Assembly: GCF_001423745.1 (NCBI RefSeq)
Contig: NZ_LMPC01000026.1
Span: forward strand, 125,250-189,249
Origin: Arthrobacter sp. Leaf337
Lineage (GTDB): Bacteria; Actinomycetota; Actinomycetes; Actinomycetales; Micrococcaceae
Length of the DNA: 64,000 bases
Direction: 5' to 3'
Positions 8,302 through 16,054 of this stretch are shown piece after piece. The number at the start of each line of letters is the position of its first letter. The stretch's first letter is position 1. Made by a program: the position numbers and the translations under genes. Under the pieces are notes generated by a model that saw nothing but the letters and a program-made list of their open reading frames with translations, was not told where the DNA came from and made no database searches.

Positions 8302-9945
8302 ATGACCACCAGCCACTCCCGTCCCAAGGCACCGCAACCGGCTTTAACGGACCCCGTCCGCAATCCGGTGAATGCCCCGGCGCCCGTGAGGACCAAACGC
8401 GCGTTTGTCCTCCTGGTGCTGACCCTGTTCGTCCCCGGCAGCGCCCAGATCGTGGCCGGCGACCGCAAATTGGGAAGGATCGCCCTCCGCGTGACGCTGG
8501 GCGCATGGGGACTGGCGATCGTGGCACTGGTCCTGCTGCTGGTGAACCGCACGCTCCTGATTGGTATCCTCACCAACACGGTGGCTTCACTCCTGATCAT
8601 CGTCATCCTCATCGCCCTCGCCATAGGCTGGGCCGCGCTGTTCGTCAACACCCTCAGGCTCATCCGGCCGGTCCTGCTGGCGCCCGGAATGCGGCCCATC
8701 GTCGGCGTCGCCCTGGTCCTGGCAATGGTGCTCAGCAGCGGCACGCTGGGCTACGCGGCCTACGTGTTGAATGTGAGCCGGAACGCCATCGGCAGCATCT
8801 TCTCCGCCGGACCGGCCATTGATCCCGTGGACGGCCGCTACAACTTCCTGATGATGGGCGGCGACGCCGGAGACGACCGCACGGGCCGCCGTCCGGACAG
8901 CCTCTCCGTCCTCAGCGTCGACGCCAAGACGGGCCAGACCGCCATCATCTCGGTGCCGCGCAACCTGCAGAACGCACAGTTCAGCGAAGGCTCGCCGATG
9001 CGGCAGATCTACCCGGACGGCTACGACTGCGGCAACGAGTGCCTCATCAATGCCATCAACACCGAAGTGACCAACGAGCACGCGGACCTCTATCCCGGCG
9101 TCGCCGATCCCGGCGCCCAGGCAACCCTCGAGGCTGTCTCGGGCACGCTCGGCATCACCGTCCAGGCCTACGTCCTGGTGGACATGGACGGCTTCGCCAA
9201 GCTCATCGATGCCATGGGCGGCATCAGGATCAAGGCCGGCGGCTGGGTGCCGCTGAGCGGCGACATGGTGGACGAGGCCAACGGCATCCACGGCATGCCC
9301 CTTGGCTGGATCCCGGCCGGCGAACAGCACCTCAACGGCTACCACGCGCTCTGGTACGGACGCTCCCGCGAATTCGTTGATGACTACGCACGCATCCAGC
9401 GTCAGCAATGCGTCCAGCAGGCCATGCTGAAGCAGCTGGACCCGGCAACGCTCCTCGCCAAGTTCGAGGACATCGCCAACGCGGGCACCAAGGTGGTTGA
9501 CTCCAACATTTCCGCGAGCCAGCTGGGCAGCTTCGTGGACCTGGCCATGAAAGCCAAAGGCAAGGAAGTCAGCCGGCTGACCATTGGACCGCCGGACTTC
9601 GACGCCTCGTTCTCGACCGTGCCGGACTTCGACCAGATCCACCAGAAGGTGGACCAGCTGTTGGCCGCACAGTCCGAAAAGTCGGCAGGTGCGGCCGGGG
9701 ATTCCGCCGAAGGGAACAGCACCGTGCAGGCCGGAACGGCCCCAGGCCATCTGATGGCGGCCGCACCGGCGGCGCCCCTGACGCAGCCGGCGCCATCGCC
9801 GTCGTCGTCGGACTTCACACCGGTGACCACCACCCCCGACGGCGAGCCGATCACCGAAGAGATGCTCAACCAGTTCAAGCGTGAGGGCAACGAGCAGGCG
9901 ATCCGGGACCTTGTGGCCACGAACGGCCAGTGCCGCCCGTTGTAG
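8302..9945 (+). CDS. LytR-CpsA-Psr (LCP) family cell-wall glycopolymer ligase
   Basis: 547 residues. LCP enzymes attach teichoic-acid-like or other glycopolymers from a polyprenyl carrier onto peptidoglycan outside the cell. Up to four hydrophobic helices (about residues 30-165) precede the catalytic domain, which shows RPDSLSVLSVDAKTGQTAI and PRNL (Arg/Asp for pyrophosphate and Mg), and YGRSREFVDDYARIQRQQ near residue 355. The C-terminal ~90 residues are an Ala/Pro/Ser-rich linker and tail. Annotated homologues are sometimes named transcriptional regulators, which is historical. ATG 8302 follows the purE stop by 7 bases with AGGA upstream, so it likely belongs to the purKE transcript. It joins manA and FemX as envelope genes. 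Confidence 0.9.
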   Translation: MTTSHSRPKAPQPALTDPVRNPVNAPAPVRTKRAFVLLVLTLFVPGSAQIVAGDRKLGRIALRVTLGAWGLAIVALVLLLVNRTLLIGILTNTVASLLIIVILIALAIGWAALFVNTLRLIRPVLLAPGMRPIVGVALVLAMVLSSGTLGYAAYVLNVSRNAIGSIFSAGPAIDPVDGRYNFLMMGGDAGDDRTGRRPDSLSVLSVDAKTGQTAIISVPRNLQNAQFSEGSPMRQIYPDGYDCGNECLINAINTEVTNEHADLYPGVADPGAQATLEAVSGTLGITVQAYVLVDMDGFAKLIDAMGGIRIKAGGWVPLSGDMVDEANGIHGMPLGWIPAGEQHLNGYHALWYGRSREFVDDYARIQRQQCVQQAMLKQLDPATLLAKFEDIANAGTKVVDSNISASQLGSFVDLAMKAKGKEVSRLTIGPPDFDASFSTVPDFDQIHQKVDQLLAAQSEKSAGAAGDSAEGNSTVQAGTAPGHLMAAAPAAPLTQPAPSPSSSDFTPVTTTPDGEPITEEMLNQFKREGNEQAIRDLVATNGQCRPL

Positions 9946-10006
9946 GCGCCCCCTGCCCGACCGCCTGACGCCGTAACTGCTGCAATGAGATAAAGGACAC
10001 CTGGCT

Positions 10007-11257
10007 GTGTACGAAATTGAGAATGTCCTCCGGCCCTACGCCTGGGGCTCCACCACGGCCATTGCCGGCCTGCTCGGCAGGCAGGCCTCCGGTGGGCCGG
10101 AAGCGGAGCTGTGGGTCGGCGCCCACCCGGATTCGCCGTCCGTGGCACTTGCGGCCGACGGCGGTCCGCTGGCTTTAGATGCGCTAATCAGCTCCGATCC
10201 GGGCCACCACCTGGGAAGCGCCAGCGTGGCGGAGTTCGGCCCACGCCTGCCGTTCCTCCTCAAGGTCCTGGCCGCCGAGAGTCCGCTGTCGCTGCAGGTA
10301 CACCCGACGCTGGAACAGGCACGGGCGGGCTTTGCCCGCGAGGAGGCTGCCGGCGTCGACCGTTCCGCGGCGGAGCGGAACTACAAAGATGACAACCACA
10401 AGCCGGAGATGATCTTCGCCCTGACGCCGTTCGAGGCGCTCTGCGGCTTCCGTCCGGCCGCGTCCACGCGCGCGCTCTTCGAGCACCTGGCCACGTCCAT
10501 GCGCGTGATGTCGCTGGAGGTTCCGCACGTGTTCCTCGACGTTGCCCAGGACCTCGCTGCCCCGGTGGAGCACGACGGCCTGAAAGCCGCGTTCACCCGG
10601 CTCATCGGCGGCGGCCACGCCGTCTCGCACGCCGTGCGCGAACTTGTGGCAGCACTCAAGGCCGGGCTGCCGATGTCCCCGTACCAGACCGAGCTGTCCA
10701 CGGTGGTCAGCCTGCACGGCCACTACCCCGGCGATCCCGGAGTGCTCATCTCGCTGCTGCTGAACAGGATCTCGCTTGCCCCCGGCGAGGCCGTCTACCT
10801 GCCGGCCGGCAATGTTCACGCGTACCTGCACGGCCTCGGCATCGAGGTCATGGCGTCGTCGGACAACGTGCTCCGCGGCGGGCTGACGCCGAAGTTCGTG
10901 GACGTTCCCGAACTGCTGGCTACTGTGGAGTTCGAGTCCGTGGGCGTACCAATGCTGGCCGCTGAGACGTCCGAGCTGGGCCAGGAACTCTACCGGCCCC
11001 CGTTCCGTGAATTCCAGTTGCAAAGGATCGAATTGGAGCCCGACGGCGGCCCCGTCCCGCTGGCACAGTCCGGCGCGGCTGTGATCATTGTGGTCTCCGG
11101 CTCCGTGCTGCTCGACTCCCCCAAGGGCGATCTCCATCTGGACCGCGGTGCGAGTGCGTTCCTTCCGGCCGCGGAGGCGCCGGTCAACGTACACCCAGCA
11201 GCGGGCTCCGCGGGGACCGCCGTGGCCTTCGCCGTGACCACTGCCGTAGGGGCTTGA
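10007..11257 (+). CDS. manA: Mannose-6-phosphate isomerase, class I
   Basis: 416 residues. ManA interconverts fructose-6-phosphate and mannose-6-phosphate, supplying mannose for wall and membrane glycans. The N-terminal motif NVLRPYAWGS, the zinc ligands in LQVHPT (Gln, His), HKPEM (Glu) and YLPAGNVHAYLHG (His), and a C-terminal cupin-like part are all present. GTG 10007 is supported by AAGGAC about 10 bases upstream. A gap of 61 bases separates it from the LCP gene and 4 bases from the FemX-like gene downstream. Confidence 0.95.
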   Translation: MYEIENVLRPYAWGSTTAIAGLLGRQASGGPEAELWVGAHPDSPSVALAADGGPLALDALISSDPGHHLGSASVAEFGPRLPFLLKVLAAESPLSLQVHPTLEQARAGFAREEAAGVDRSAAERNYKDDNHKPEMIFALTPFEALCGFRPAASTRALFEHLATSMRVMSLEVPHVFLDVAQDLAAPVEHDGLKAAFTRLIGGGHAVSHAVRELVAALKAGLPMSPYQTELSTVVSLHGHYPGDPGVLISLLLNRISLAPGEAVYLPAGNVHAYLHGLGIEVMASSDNVLRGGLTPKFVDVPELLATVEFESVGVPMLAAETSELGQELYRPPFREFQLQRIELEPDGGPVPLAQSGAAVIIVVSGSVLLDSPKGDLHLDRGASAFLPAAEAPVNVHPAAGSAGTAVAFAVTTAVGA

Positions 11258-11261
11258 TCCG

Positions 11262-12209
11262 GTGGAATACTTCCTGCAGACCCCGCAGTGGGCCGATGTC
11301 CAGCGATCCCTCGGGCGCACGGTGCACGAACAGTCGGGTCCCGGCTGGAGCTTCCTCGCCGTGGAGGAGAAAAACCCGGCGGGCAAGGTGCTTTACGCCC
11401 CATACGGCCCAATTGCTGATTCACTCGAAGCATTCGACGCCGCGTTGGCCGCCTTGGTGGCACTGGCACGCAAGTGCGGTGCGGCCTTCGTCCGGATCGA
11501 GCCGGTCAGCGCCGGATTCGAAAACGCGGCATCCGAAACCGTACTGCGCAGCCGCGGCCTGCGACCTGCTCCCGTCAACCAGCAGCCCGAGCTGAGCTGG
11601 ATCGTGGACCTGGACCGGGACTTCAAGGAGGTCCTGGCCGGTATGAAGCCCGTCAACCGGAACCTCTACCGGAACATCCACAAAAAGGACGTGACCTTCC
11701 GGACGTCGCAGGATCCCGAAGAGATCCGCGTGTTGTTGAATTTCCTGCACATGACGGCCAAGCGGAGCGGATTCAAGCCGCAAAGCGATGAGTACCTCAG
11801 CCAGGTGGCCCGGTCCCTCATGCCTGCGGGCGCGGCCACGCTGTTCATCGCCGAACGCCACGGCGGCCCCATCGCCGCAGCTCTGGCCTACGATTCCGCC
11901 GACACCCGCACCTATGCGCACGCAGCCCTGGACGACTCACACCGGAAGCTCAGCGCGGGCATTCCGCTGTTGGTGACGCTCATGGCGGATGCCAAGGAGA
12001 AGGGCCTGAAGTACGTCGACCTGTGGGGCGTGGCACCGGAGGATCAGCCGAACCACAAGTGGGCCGGGTTCACGGCGTTCAAGAAGTCCTTCGGCGGGCG
12101 CGAAATCGCCTACCCGGGCACCTGGGACCTGCCCGTGAAGAAACTCCGCTACGGCGCCTACCAGCTCGCCCGGAAGACCCGCGAAAAGCTCCGCGAACTC
12201 CGCAGCTGA
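11262..12209 (+). CDS. FemABX-type aminoacyltransferase (peptidoglycan bridge formation)
   Basis: 315 residues. FemX/FemAB proteins use aminoacyl-tRNA to add amino acids to the lipid II stem peptide, building interpeptide bridges. The sequence shows twin GNAT-like halves, with FLQTPQWADVQRSLGR at the start, SWIVDLDRDFKEVLAGMKPVNRNLYRN in the middle and the C-terminal EDQPNHKWAGFTAFKKSFGG typical of this family. Arthrobacter wall bridges contain Ala, Ser or Glu; which one this enzyme adds cannot be told from sequence. GTG 11262 starts 4 bases after manA, so the two are probably cotranscribed. Confidence 0.9.
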   Translation: MEYFLQTPQWADVQRSLGRTVHEQSGPGWSFLAVEEKNPAGKVLYAPYGPIADSLEAFDAALAALVALARKCGAAFVRIEPVSAGFENAASETVLRSRGLRPAPVNQQPELSWIVDLDRDFKEVLAGMKPVNRNLYRNIHKKDVTFRTSQDPEEIRVLLNFLHMTAKRSGFKPQSDEYLSQVARSLMPAGAATLFIAERHGGPIAAALAYDSADTRTYAHAALDDSHRKLSAGIPLLVTLMADAKEKGLKYVDLWGVAPEDQPNHKWAGFTAFKKSFGGREIAYPGTWDLPVKKLRYGAYQLARKTREKLRELRS

Positions 12210-12255
12210 CGCTGAACACCCACGCGCTCTACAAGCGCGAACTGAGCGTGAACTT

Positions 12256-12319
12256 AGCGCGAACGGACACTTGCGGCCCTCCGCACGAGCGCGAACGGAC
12301 ACTTGCGGCCCTCCGCACG
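12256..12319 (+). repeat. Two perfect 32-bp tandem repeats (left arms of palindromic element)
   Basis: The unit begins AGCGCGAACGGACACTTG and is present twice without change (12256-12287 and 12288-12319). Its first 24 bases match the arm of the palindrome after the DUF559 gene with few differences. It is too short and too few to be a CRISPR array. Confidence 0.9.
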
Positions 12320-12328
12320 GGCAGCTTT

Positions 12329-12352
12329 GGGGCCTCAAATGTCCGTTCGCGC
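12329..12352 (-). repeat. Inverted copy of the palindrome arm
   Basis: On the minus strand this reads GCGCGAACGGACATTTGAGG followed by CCCC. It is the inverted partner of the tandem units at 12256-12319, so the cluster forms an imperfect stem-loop 64 bases before the DUF559-like gene. Confidence 0.8.
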
Positions 12353-12416
12353 ATAGCCGGGGAATCCGACCTGTGGATAACGGCTTTGCCCGGCCCCCGG
12401 CGTTGCAGACTGAAGC

Positions 12417-13367
12417 ATGTCCAGAACGTCCCTGCCCAAGGAACTCCTCACAGGATCCTTTACCTCAACGACGGCCAGCGCACTAGGGGTGACCCGAAAG
12501 CGGCAGAGGCAACCCGACGTCGCCATACCTTCACGTGGCATCCGCGTCCCGTTTGCGGGAGCTCGCGGTCCGGCTGCAAGCCTCCGGGCGTACACGGAGC
12601 TGGACAGCACTTCAGTCCTGACCCATCATTCCGGTGGCCGCATCTGGGAGTGCGCGTTGCCCGCCTGGATGCAGGAGGACTGGCGGATCCATGTGGCCAG
12701 GGATCGGAACGGCAGCAAGCCGCGGCGGCACAACGTCGTCGGGCACCGCCTGACCTTCAAGGCTGGGGAAGTTGTGATGCACGACGGCGTCCGGGTCACC
12801 TCACCGGCGAGGACGTGGCTCGACCTCGCCTCGCTGATGAGCGTCGATGACCTCATCGCGGCCGGCGATTCGCTGGTCTGTGCCCATGGCACTGACTTCC
12901 CCAAGCCGAAGGAGGGCCTCTGCACCCTGGCCGAACTGCGCCGAATGGTCGGGGCCCATCCCGGAATGCGCGGAATGAAGACCGCAAGGCTTGCACTCTC
13001 TGAAATCCGTGTAGGCGCCGACTCTCCTCAGGAGACCCGGATGAGGCTGATCCTCTCCCGCTTCGGCCATGGCGAACCTGCACTCAACTACGTCATCAGG
13101 AACAGTTGGGGACAGCCGGCCGTGTGGCCGGATGCGGCCTATACGGAGCAACGGATCGCATTGCAGTACGACGGCGGCCACCACGCCGATCCGCTCCAAG
13201 TCGGCAGCGATCTTCGCCGCCATTCCCTGACAGAGCGGGCGGGCTGGCATGAAGTCAGGGTCTACAAGGAGGATCTCGAGGGAGACAAGCCGTTCCTGCT
13301 CGAGAAGGTGAGAGCGGCCATGACGCGCGGTATTGATCGGCAAACAAAAGCGCGAACGTACACTTGA
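12417..13367 (+). CDS. DUF559/PD-(D/E)XK nuclease-fold protein with AbiEi-like N-terminus
   Basis: 316 residues. The C-terminal ~110 residues contain PDAAYTEQRIALQYDGGHH, then QVGSDLRRHSLTERAGW and EVRVYKEDL: acidic residues, Tyr-Asp-Gly-x-His-His and a Gln-Asp-Arg pattern as in DUF559/Vsr-like endonuclease domains. The N-terminal part has a helix-turn-helix-like region and a beta segment resembling AbiEi-type antitoxin proteins. No toxin partner (AbiEii-like nucleotidyltransferase) is next to it, so a toxin-antitoxin role is not supported. Palindromic repeats lie on both sides, and the last codons (Ala-Arg-Thr-Tyr-Thr-stop) are part of the downstream repeat. It may act on DNA, but the substrate is unknown. 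Confidence 0.7.
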   Translation: MSRTSLPKELLTGSFTSTTASALGVTRKRQRQPDVAIPSRGIRVPFAGARGPAASLRAYTELDSTSVLTHHSGGRIWECALPAWMQEDWRIHVARDRNGSKPRRHNVVGHRLTFKAGEVVMHDGVRVTSPARTWLDLASLMSVDDLIAAGDSLVCAHGTDFPKPKEGLCTLAELRRMVGAHPGMRGMKTARLALSEIRVGADSPQETRMRLILSRFGHGEPALNYVIRNSWGQPAVWPDAAYTEQRIALQYDGGHHADPLQVGSDLRRHSLTERAGWHEVRVYKEDLEGDKPFLLEKVRAAMTRGIDRQTKARTYT

Positions 13368-13405
13368 GGCCCCGGTGTTGGGGGCCTCAAGTGTACGTTC
13401 GCGCT
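13349..13405. repeat. Perfect 25-bp inverted repeat with 7-base loop (REP-like, possible bidirectional terminator)
   Basis: The left arm (13349-13373, beginning AGCGCGAACGTACACTTGAG) and right arm (13381-13405) are exact reverse complements around the loop GGTGTTG. It sits between two convergent genes, includes the stop codon of the DUF559-like gene and lies 16 bases from the glpX stop. It could end transcription on both strands, although no T-run follows. Confidence 0.9.
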
Positions 13406-13420
13406 GGATGAAGCAGGGGG

Positions 13421-14458
13421 CTAGCTCTTGCGGGCGTAGCCTTCCCACTTGCTGGCCTGGTGCTCGCCGTCCACGAAGCGGATGGTGCCCGACTTGGACC
13501 GCATGACGATCGACTGGGTCAGGACCTTGTCCTTGGAGTAGCGCACGCCGCGGAGGAGGTCGCCGTCCGTGATGCCCGTGGCTGCGAAGTAGCAGTTGTC
13601 GCTGGAGACGAGGTCATTGGTGGACAGCACACGATCGAGGTCGTGCCCGGCGTCGATGGCCTTCTGCTTCTCGTCATCGCTCGTGGGCCAGAGGCGGCCC
13701 TGGATGACGCCGCCGAGGGATTTGATGGCGCACGCGGCGACGATGCCTTCCGGCGTCCCGCCGATGCCCATGAGCGCGTCCACGCCGGTACCGGAGCGGG
13801 CTGCGGCGATGGCGCCGGCAACGTCGCCGTCCATGATGAACTTGGTCCGTGCACCGGCTTCGCGGATTTCCTCCACGAGCGGGCGGTGGCGGTCCCGGTC
13901 CAGGATCATGACGTTCAGCTGGTTGACCTTCACGCCCTTCGCCTTGGCGATTAAGTGCAGGTTCTGCTTGACCGGGAGGCGCAGGTCAACCATGTCGGCA
14001 GCTTCCGGGCCCGTGACGAGCTTCTCCATGTAGAACACGGCGGAAGGGTCGAACATGGAGCCGCGCTCTGCGACGGCGAGGACGGCGAGGGCGTTGTTGA
14101 TGCCCAGGGCGGTCAGGCGGGTTCCGTCAATGGGGTCGACGGCGACATCACACTCGGGGCCGGTGCCGTCACCGACGTGCTCGCCATTGAAAAGCATGGG
14201 AGCTTCGTCCTTCTCGCCTTCACCGATAACCACAACGCCGTTGAAGTGGACGGTCTGCAGGAAGGAGCGCATGGCGTCGACTGCTGCGCCGTCAGCCTTG
14301 TTCTTGTCGCCGAAGCCAACCCAGTGGCCGCCGGCAATTGCCGCAGCTTCGGTGACGCGCACAAGTTCAAGGGCAAGGTTGCGGTCCGGTTCGTCAATGC
14401 CTACGGCAAGCGACGGCGAAATCGTGGAATACTGCTGGGTCATAGGCGCTGGTGACAC
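13421..14458 (-). CDS. glpX: Class II fructose-1,6-bisphosphatase
   Basis: 345 residues. GlpX hydrolyses fructose-1,6-bisphosphate in gluconeogenesis; it is the usual FBPase of actinobacteria, which often lack class I. Metal- and substrate-binding motifs are visible: GEGEKDEAPML (about 79-89), DPIDGT (about 108-113) and the segment MGIGGTPEGIVAACA. GTG 14458 with AGAGG 5 bases upstream is used; ATG 14443 (five codons in) is the alternative. It is divergent from DUF4245 and close to fumC, the usual actinobacterial grouping. Confidence 0.95.
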   Translation of the reverse strand: MSPAPMTQQYSTISPSLAVGIDEPDRNLALELVRVTEAAAIAGGHWVGFGDKNKADGAAVDAMRSFLQTVHFNGVVVIGEGEKDEAPMLFNGEHVGDGTGPECDVAVDPIDGTRLTALGINNALAVLAVAERGSMFDPSAVFYMEKLVTGPEAADMVDLRLPVKQNLHLIAKAKGVKVNQLNVMILDRDRHRPLVEEIREAGARTKFIMDGDVAGAIAAARSGTGVDALMGIGGTPEGIVAACAIKSLGGVIQGRLWPTSDDEKQKAIDAGHDLDRVLSTNDLVSSDNCYFAATGITDGDLLRGVRYSKDKVLTQSIVMRSKSGTIRFVDGEHQASKWEGYARKS

Positions 14459-14653
14459 GTGAACCTCTTCTTCGAGTGGCGATCATTGAACCCGTGCGGC
14501 CGGTACAGTCCGTCACGGTGATTCCTCTGATACTGATCATAGTCGCGGCAGCATCCGAAGGTCATGGGATGACCGGCCCGTGATACCCGGCGTTTCCTCA
14601 CCTCCGAATTGCAGGAATGTGAGAACGACATTCACATGGGCGACTATAGAAGC

Positions 14654-15343
14654 GTGAGCGAAACGCAGGACAAGTCCACCCCCGACACCCAAACGGCCAG
14701 CACGGGCTCCCCCGCGGCCACCAACGGCACCCCCGATGCACCCGTCGTGAAGCCTGTTATCCGCGCGGCGGCGGCGAAAAGGGCCAATGCCTCAGTCATC
14801 GGCATGATCATCGCCCTGTTGGTGAGCGTCGCCGCATTCCTCCCCATCGTGCTCATGAACCCGTCGCCCAAGACCGACGGTTACCGCCCGAATGTCAATG
14901 TCAGCGCCGTGGCCCAGAACGCCTCCGGTGTGGCGGGATTCACACCCGTGGCACCCGAGACCGGCGACACATTCAGTCCGAATTACGCCCGCTGGGAGTC
15001 CGGCGCCGGGAGCGGCGTGCCGACGTGGGAGGTCGGATACCTCACTCCGAAGGATTCCTTTATCGGCCTCGTCCAGACTGCCCAGGCGAACCCGACCTGG
15101 TTGCTCCAGCAGACTAACAATGCCCCGGTCACGGGCAGCCGCAACGCCGGCGGCATGGACTGGGAACTCCGCGACACCGGCAAAGGCGAGCGAAGCATGG
15201 TCCTCGTCCACAAGGGAACCACCGTCATCCTGACCGGCACCGCGCAACTCGACGAGTTCGCCGTCCTGGCGGACGCCGTCGTGAAGTCCATGGAAAGTAA
15301 CGCTGCCGCCACGGTTTCACCCTCGGCCACACCTTCACCGTAA
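14654..15343 (+). CDS. DUF4245 family membrane-anchored protein
   Basis: 229 residues. A disordered, Thr/Pro-rich N-terminus of ~45 residues is followed by one membrane helix (about 48-70, SVIGMIIALLVSVAAFLPIVLM) and an exported domain ending with AATVSPSATPSP. DUF4245 proteins are found beside glpX and fumC in many actinobacteria, as here; their function is unknown. GTG 14654 is preferred over the upstream in-frame TTG 14609 because homologues begin near here and a weak -10-like GACTAT lies 6 bases upstream. The stop codon is also the start of the -10 box of the next gene. Confidence 0.8.
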   Translation: MSETQDKSTPDTQTASTGSPAATNGTPDAPVVKPVIRAAAAKRANASVIGMIIALLVSVAAFLPIVLMNPSPKTDGYRPNVNVSAVAQNASGVAGFTPVAPETGDTFSPNYARWESGAGSGVPTWEVGYLTPKDSFIGLVQTAQANPTWLLQQTNNAPVTGSRNAGGMDWELRDTGKGERSMVLVHKGTTVILTGTAQLDEFAVLADAVVKSMESNAAATVSPSATPSP

Positions 15344-15346
15344 AGT
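15341..15346 (+). promoter_or_regulatory. Leaderless -10 box of carbonic anhydrase gene
   Basis: TAAAGT lies 6 bases before GTG 15353. Its first three bases are the TAA stop of the DUF4245 gene. Confidence 0.55.
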
Positions 15347-15352
15347 GGCCCC

Positions 15353-15967
15353 GTGGCTACTTACTTGACTCCCGCGCTGGCTTGGCGACGACTGCGCGAA
15401 GGAAATGAACGCTTTGTCGCCGGAGAATCCTCCCACCCCAACCAGGACGCATCACGCCGTTCCTCGCTGGTGGAGAACCAGCATCCGTTCGCGGTGATCT
15501 TCGGCTGCTCGGATTCGCGCCTCGCCGCTGAAATCATCTTCGACCTCGGCCTGGGCGACGCGTTCGTTGTCCGCACGGCCGGGCAGGTCATCGACGACGC
15601 CGTGCTGGGCTCACTGGAGTACAGCATCGGTGTGCTGGGTGTGCCGCTGATCGTGGTCCTCGGCCATGACAGCTGCGGCGCAGTCAGTGCAACCAAGGAC
15701 GCCGTCGAGACAGGCAAGATGCCCGTGGGATTCATCCGCGACCTTGTGGAGCGGATCACGCCGTCCGTGCTGACCTCGCTGCGCAACAACGAAACCGAAG
15801 TCAACGACATGGTGGTGGAGCACGTGAAGCAGACCTCACACCGGCTCGTGGACAGCTCCCGTGTGATTTCCAGCGCAATTGAAACCGGACGCGCAGCGGT
15901 GATCGGCCTCTCCTACAGCCTCAAAGAGGGCCGGGCGGACCTCGTTTCGGGCATCGGCGAACTCTAA
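15353..15967 (+). CDS. Beta-class carbonic anhydrase
   Basis: 204 residues. It interconverts CO2 and bicarbonate with a zinc ion. Zinc ligands are visible as GCSDSR (Cys with the Asp-Arg dyad, about residue 50) and HDSCGAVS (His and Cys, about 104-107), the beta-class pattern. The length is normal and there is no signal peptide, so it is cytoplasmic. Bicarbonate from this enzyme would serve biosynthetic carboxylases. GTG 15353 is set by the TAAAGT box 6 bases upstream. Confidence 0.93.
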   Translation: MATYLTPALAWRRLREGNERFVAGESSHPNQDASRRSSLVENQHPFAVIFGCSDSRLAAEIIFDLGLGDAFVVRTAGQVIDDAVLGSLEYSIGVLGVPLIVVLGHDSCGAVSATKDAVETGKMPVGFIRDLVERITPSVLTSLRNNETEVNDMVVEHVKQTSHRLVDSSRVISSAIETGRAAVIGLSYSLKEGRADLVSGIGEL

Positions 15968-16042
15968 GTCCCCGCTGTGCGGGCGTCCGCCCGCCGCCCG
16001 ACTCAAGCGCTTCACGGTTTCAGCCAAGGCCGCCAATCGCCC

Positions 16043-16048
16043 TAAGCT
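16043..16048 (+). promoter_or_regulatory. Leaderless -10 box of fumC
   Basis: TAAGCT lies 6 bases before ATG 16055, and no Shine-Dalgarno sequence is present. Confidence 0.6.
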
Positions 16049-16054
16049 AGCCCC

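Noticed and set aside
12256..12352. CRISPR-like repeats
   Set aside because: Only two direct units, adjacent without spacers, and no cas genes.
12417..13367. AbiE toxin-antitoxin system
   Set aside because: No AbiEii-type toxin gene lies next to it; upstream is FemX and downstream is glpX on the other strand.
12210..13420. Insertion sequence carrying the DUF559-like gene
   Set aside because: No transposase motif and no target-site duplication that I can see; the repeats are internal palindromes rather than IS ends. A repeat-associated gene is kept as a hypothesis instead.
14617..14637. CRP-like site ATGTGA...TCACAT before DUF4245
   Set aside because: The spacing between half-sites is 9 bases instead of 6.
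14609..14653. N-terminal extension of the DUF4245 protein from TTG 14609
   Set aside because: The extra 15 codons are not family-like and the GTG at 14654 is a better start.
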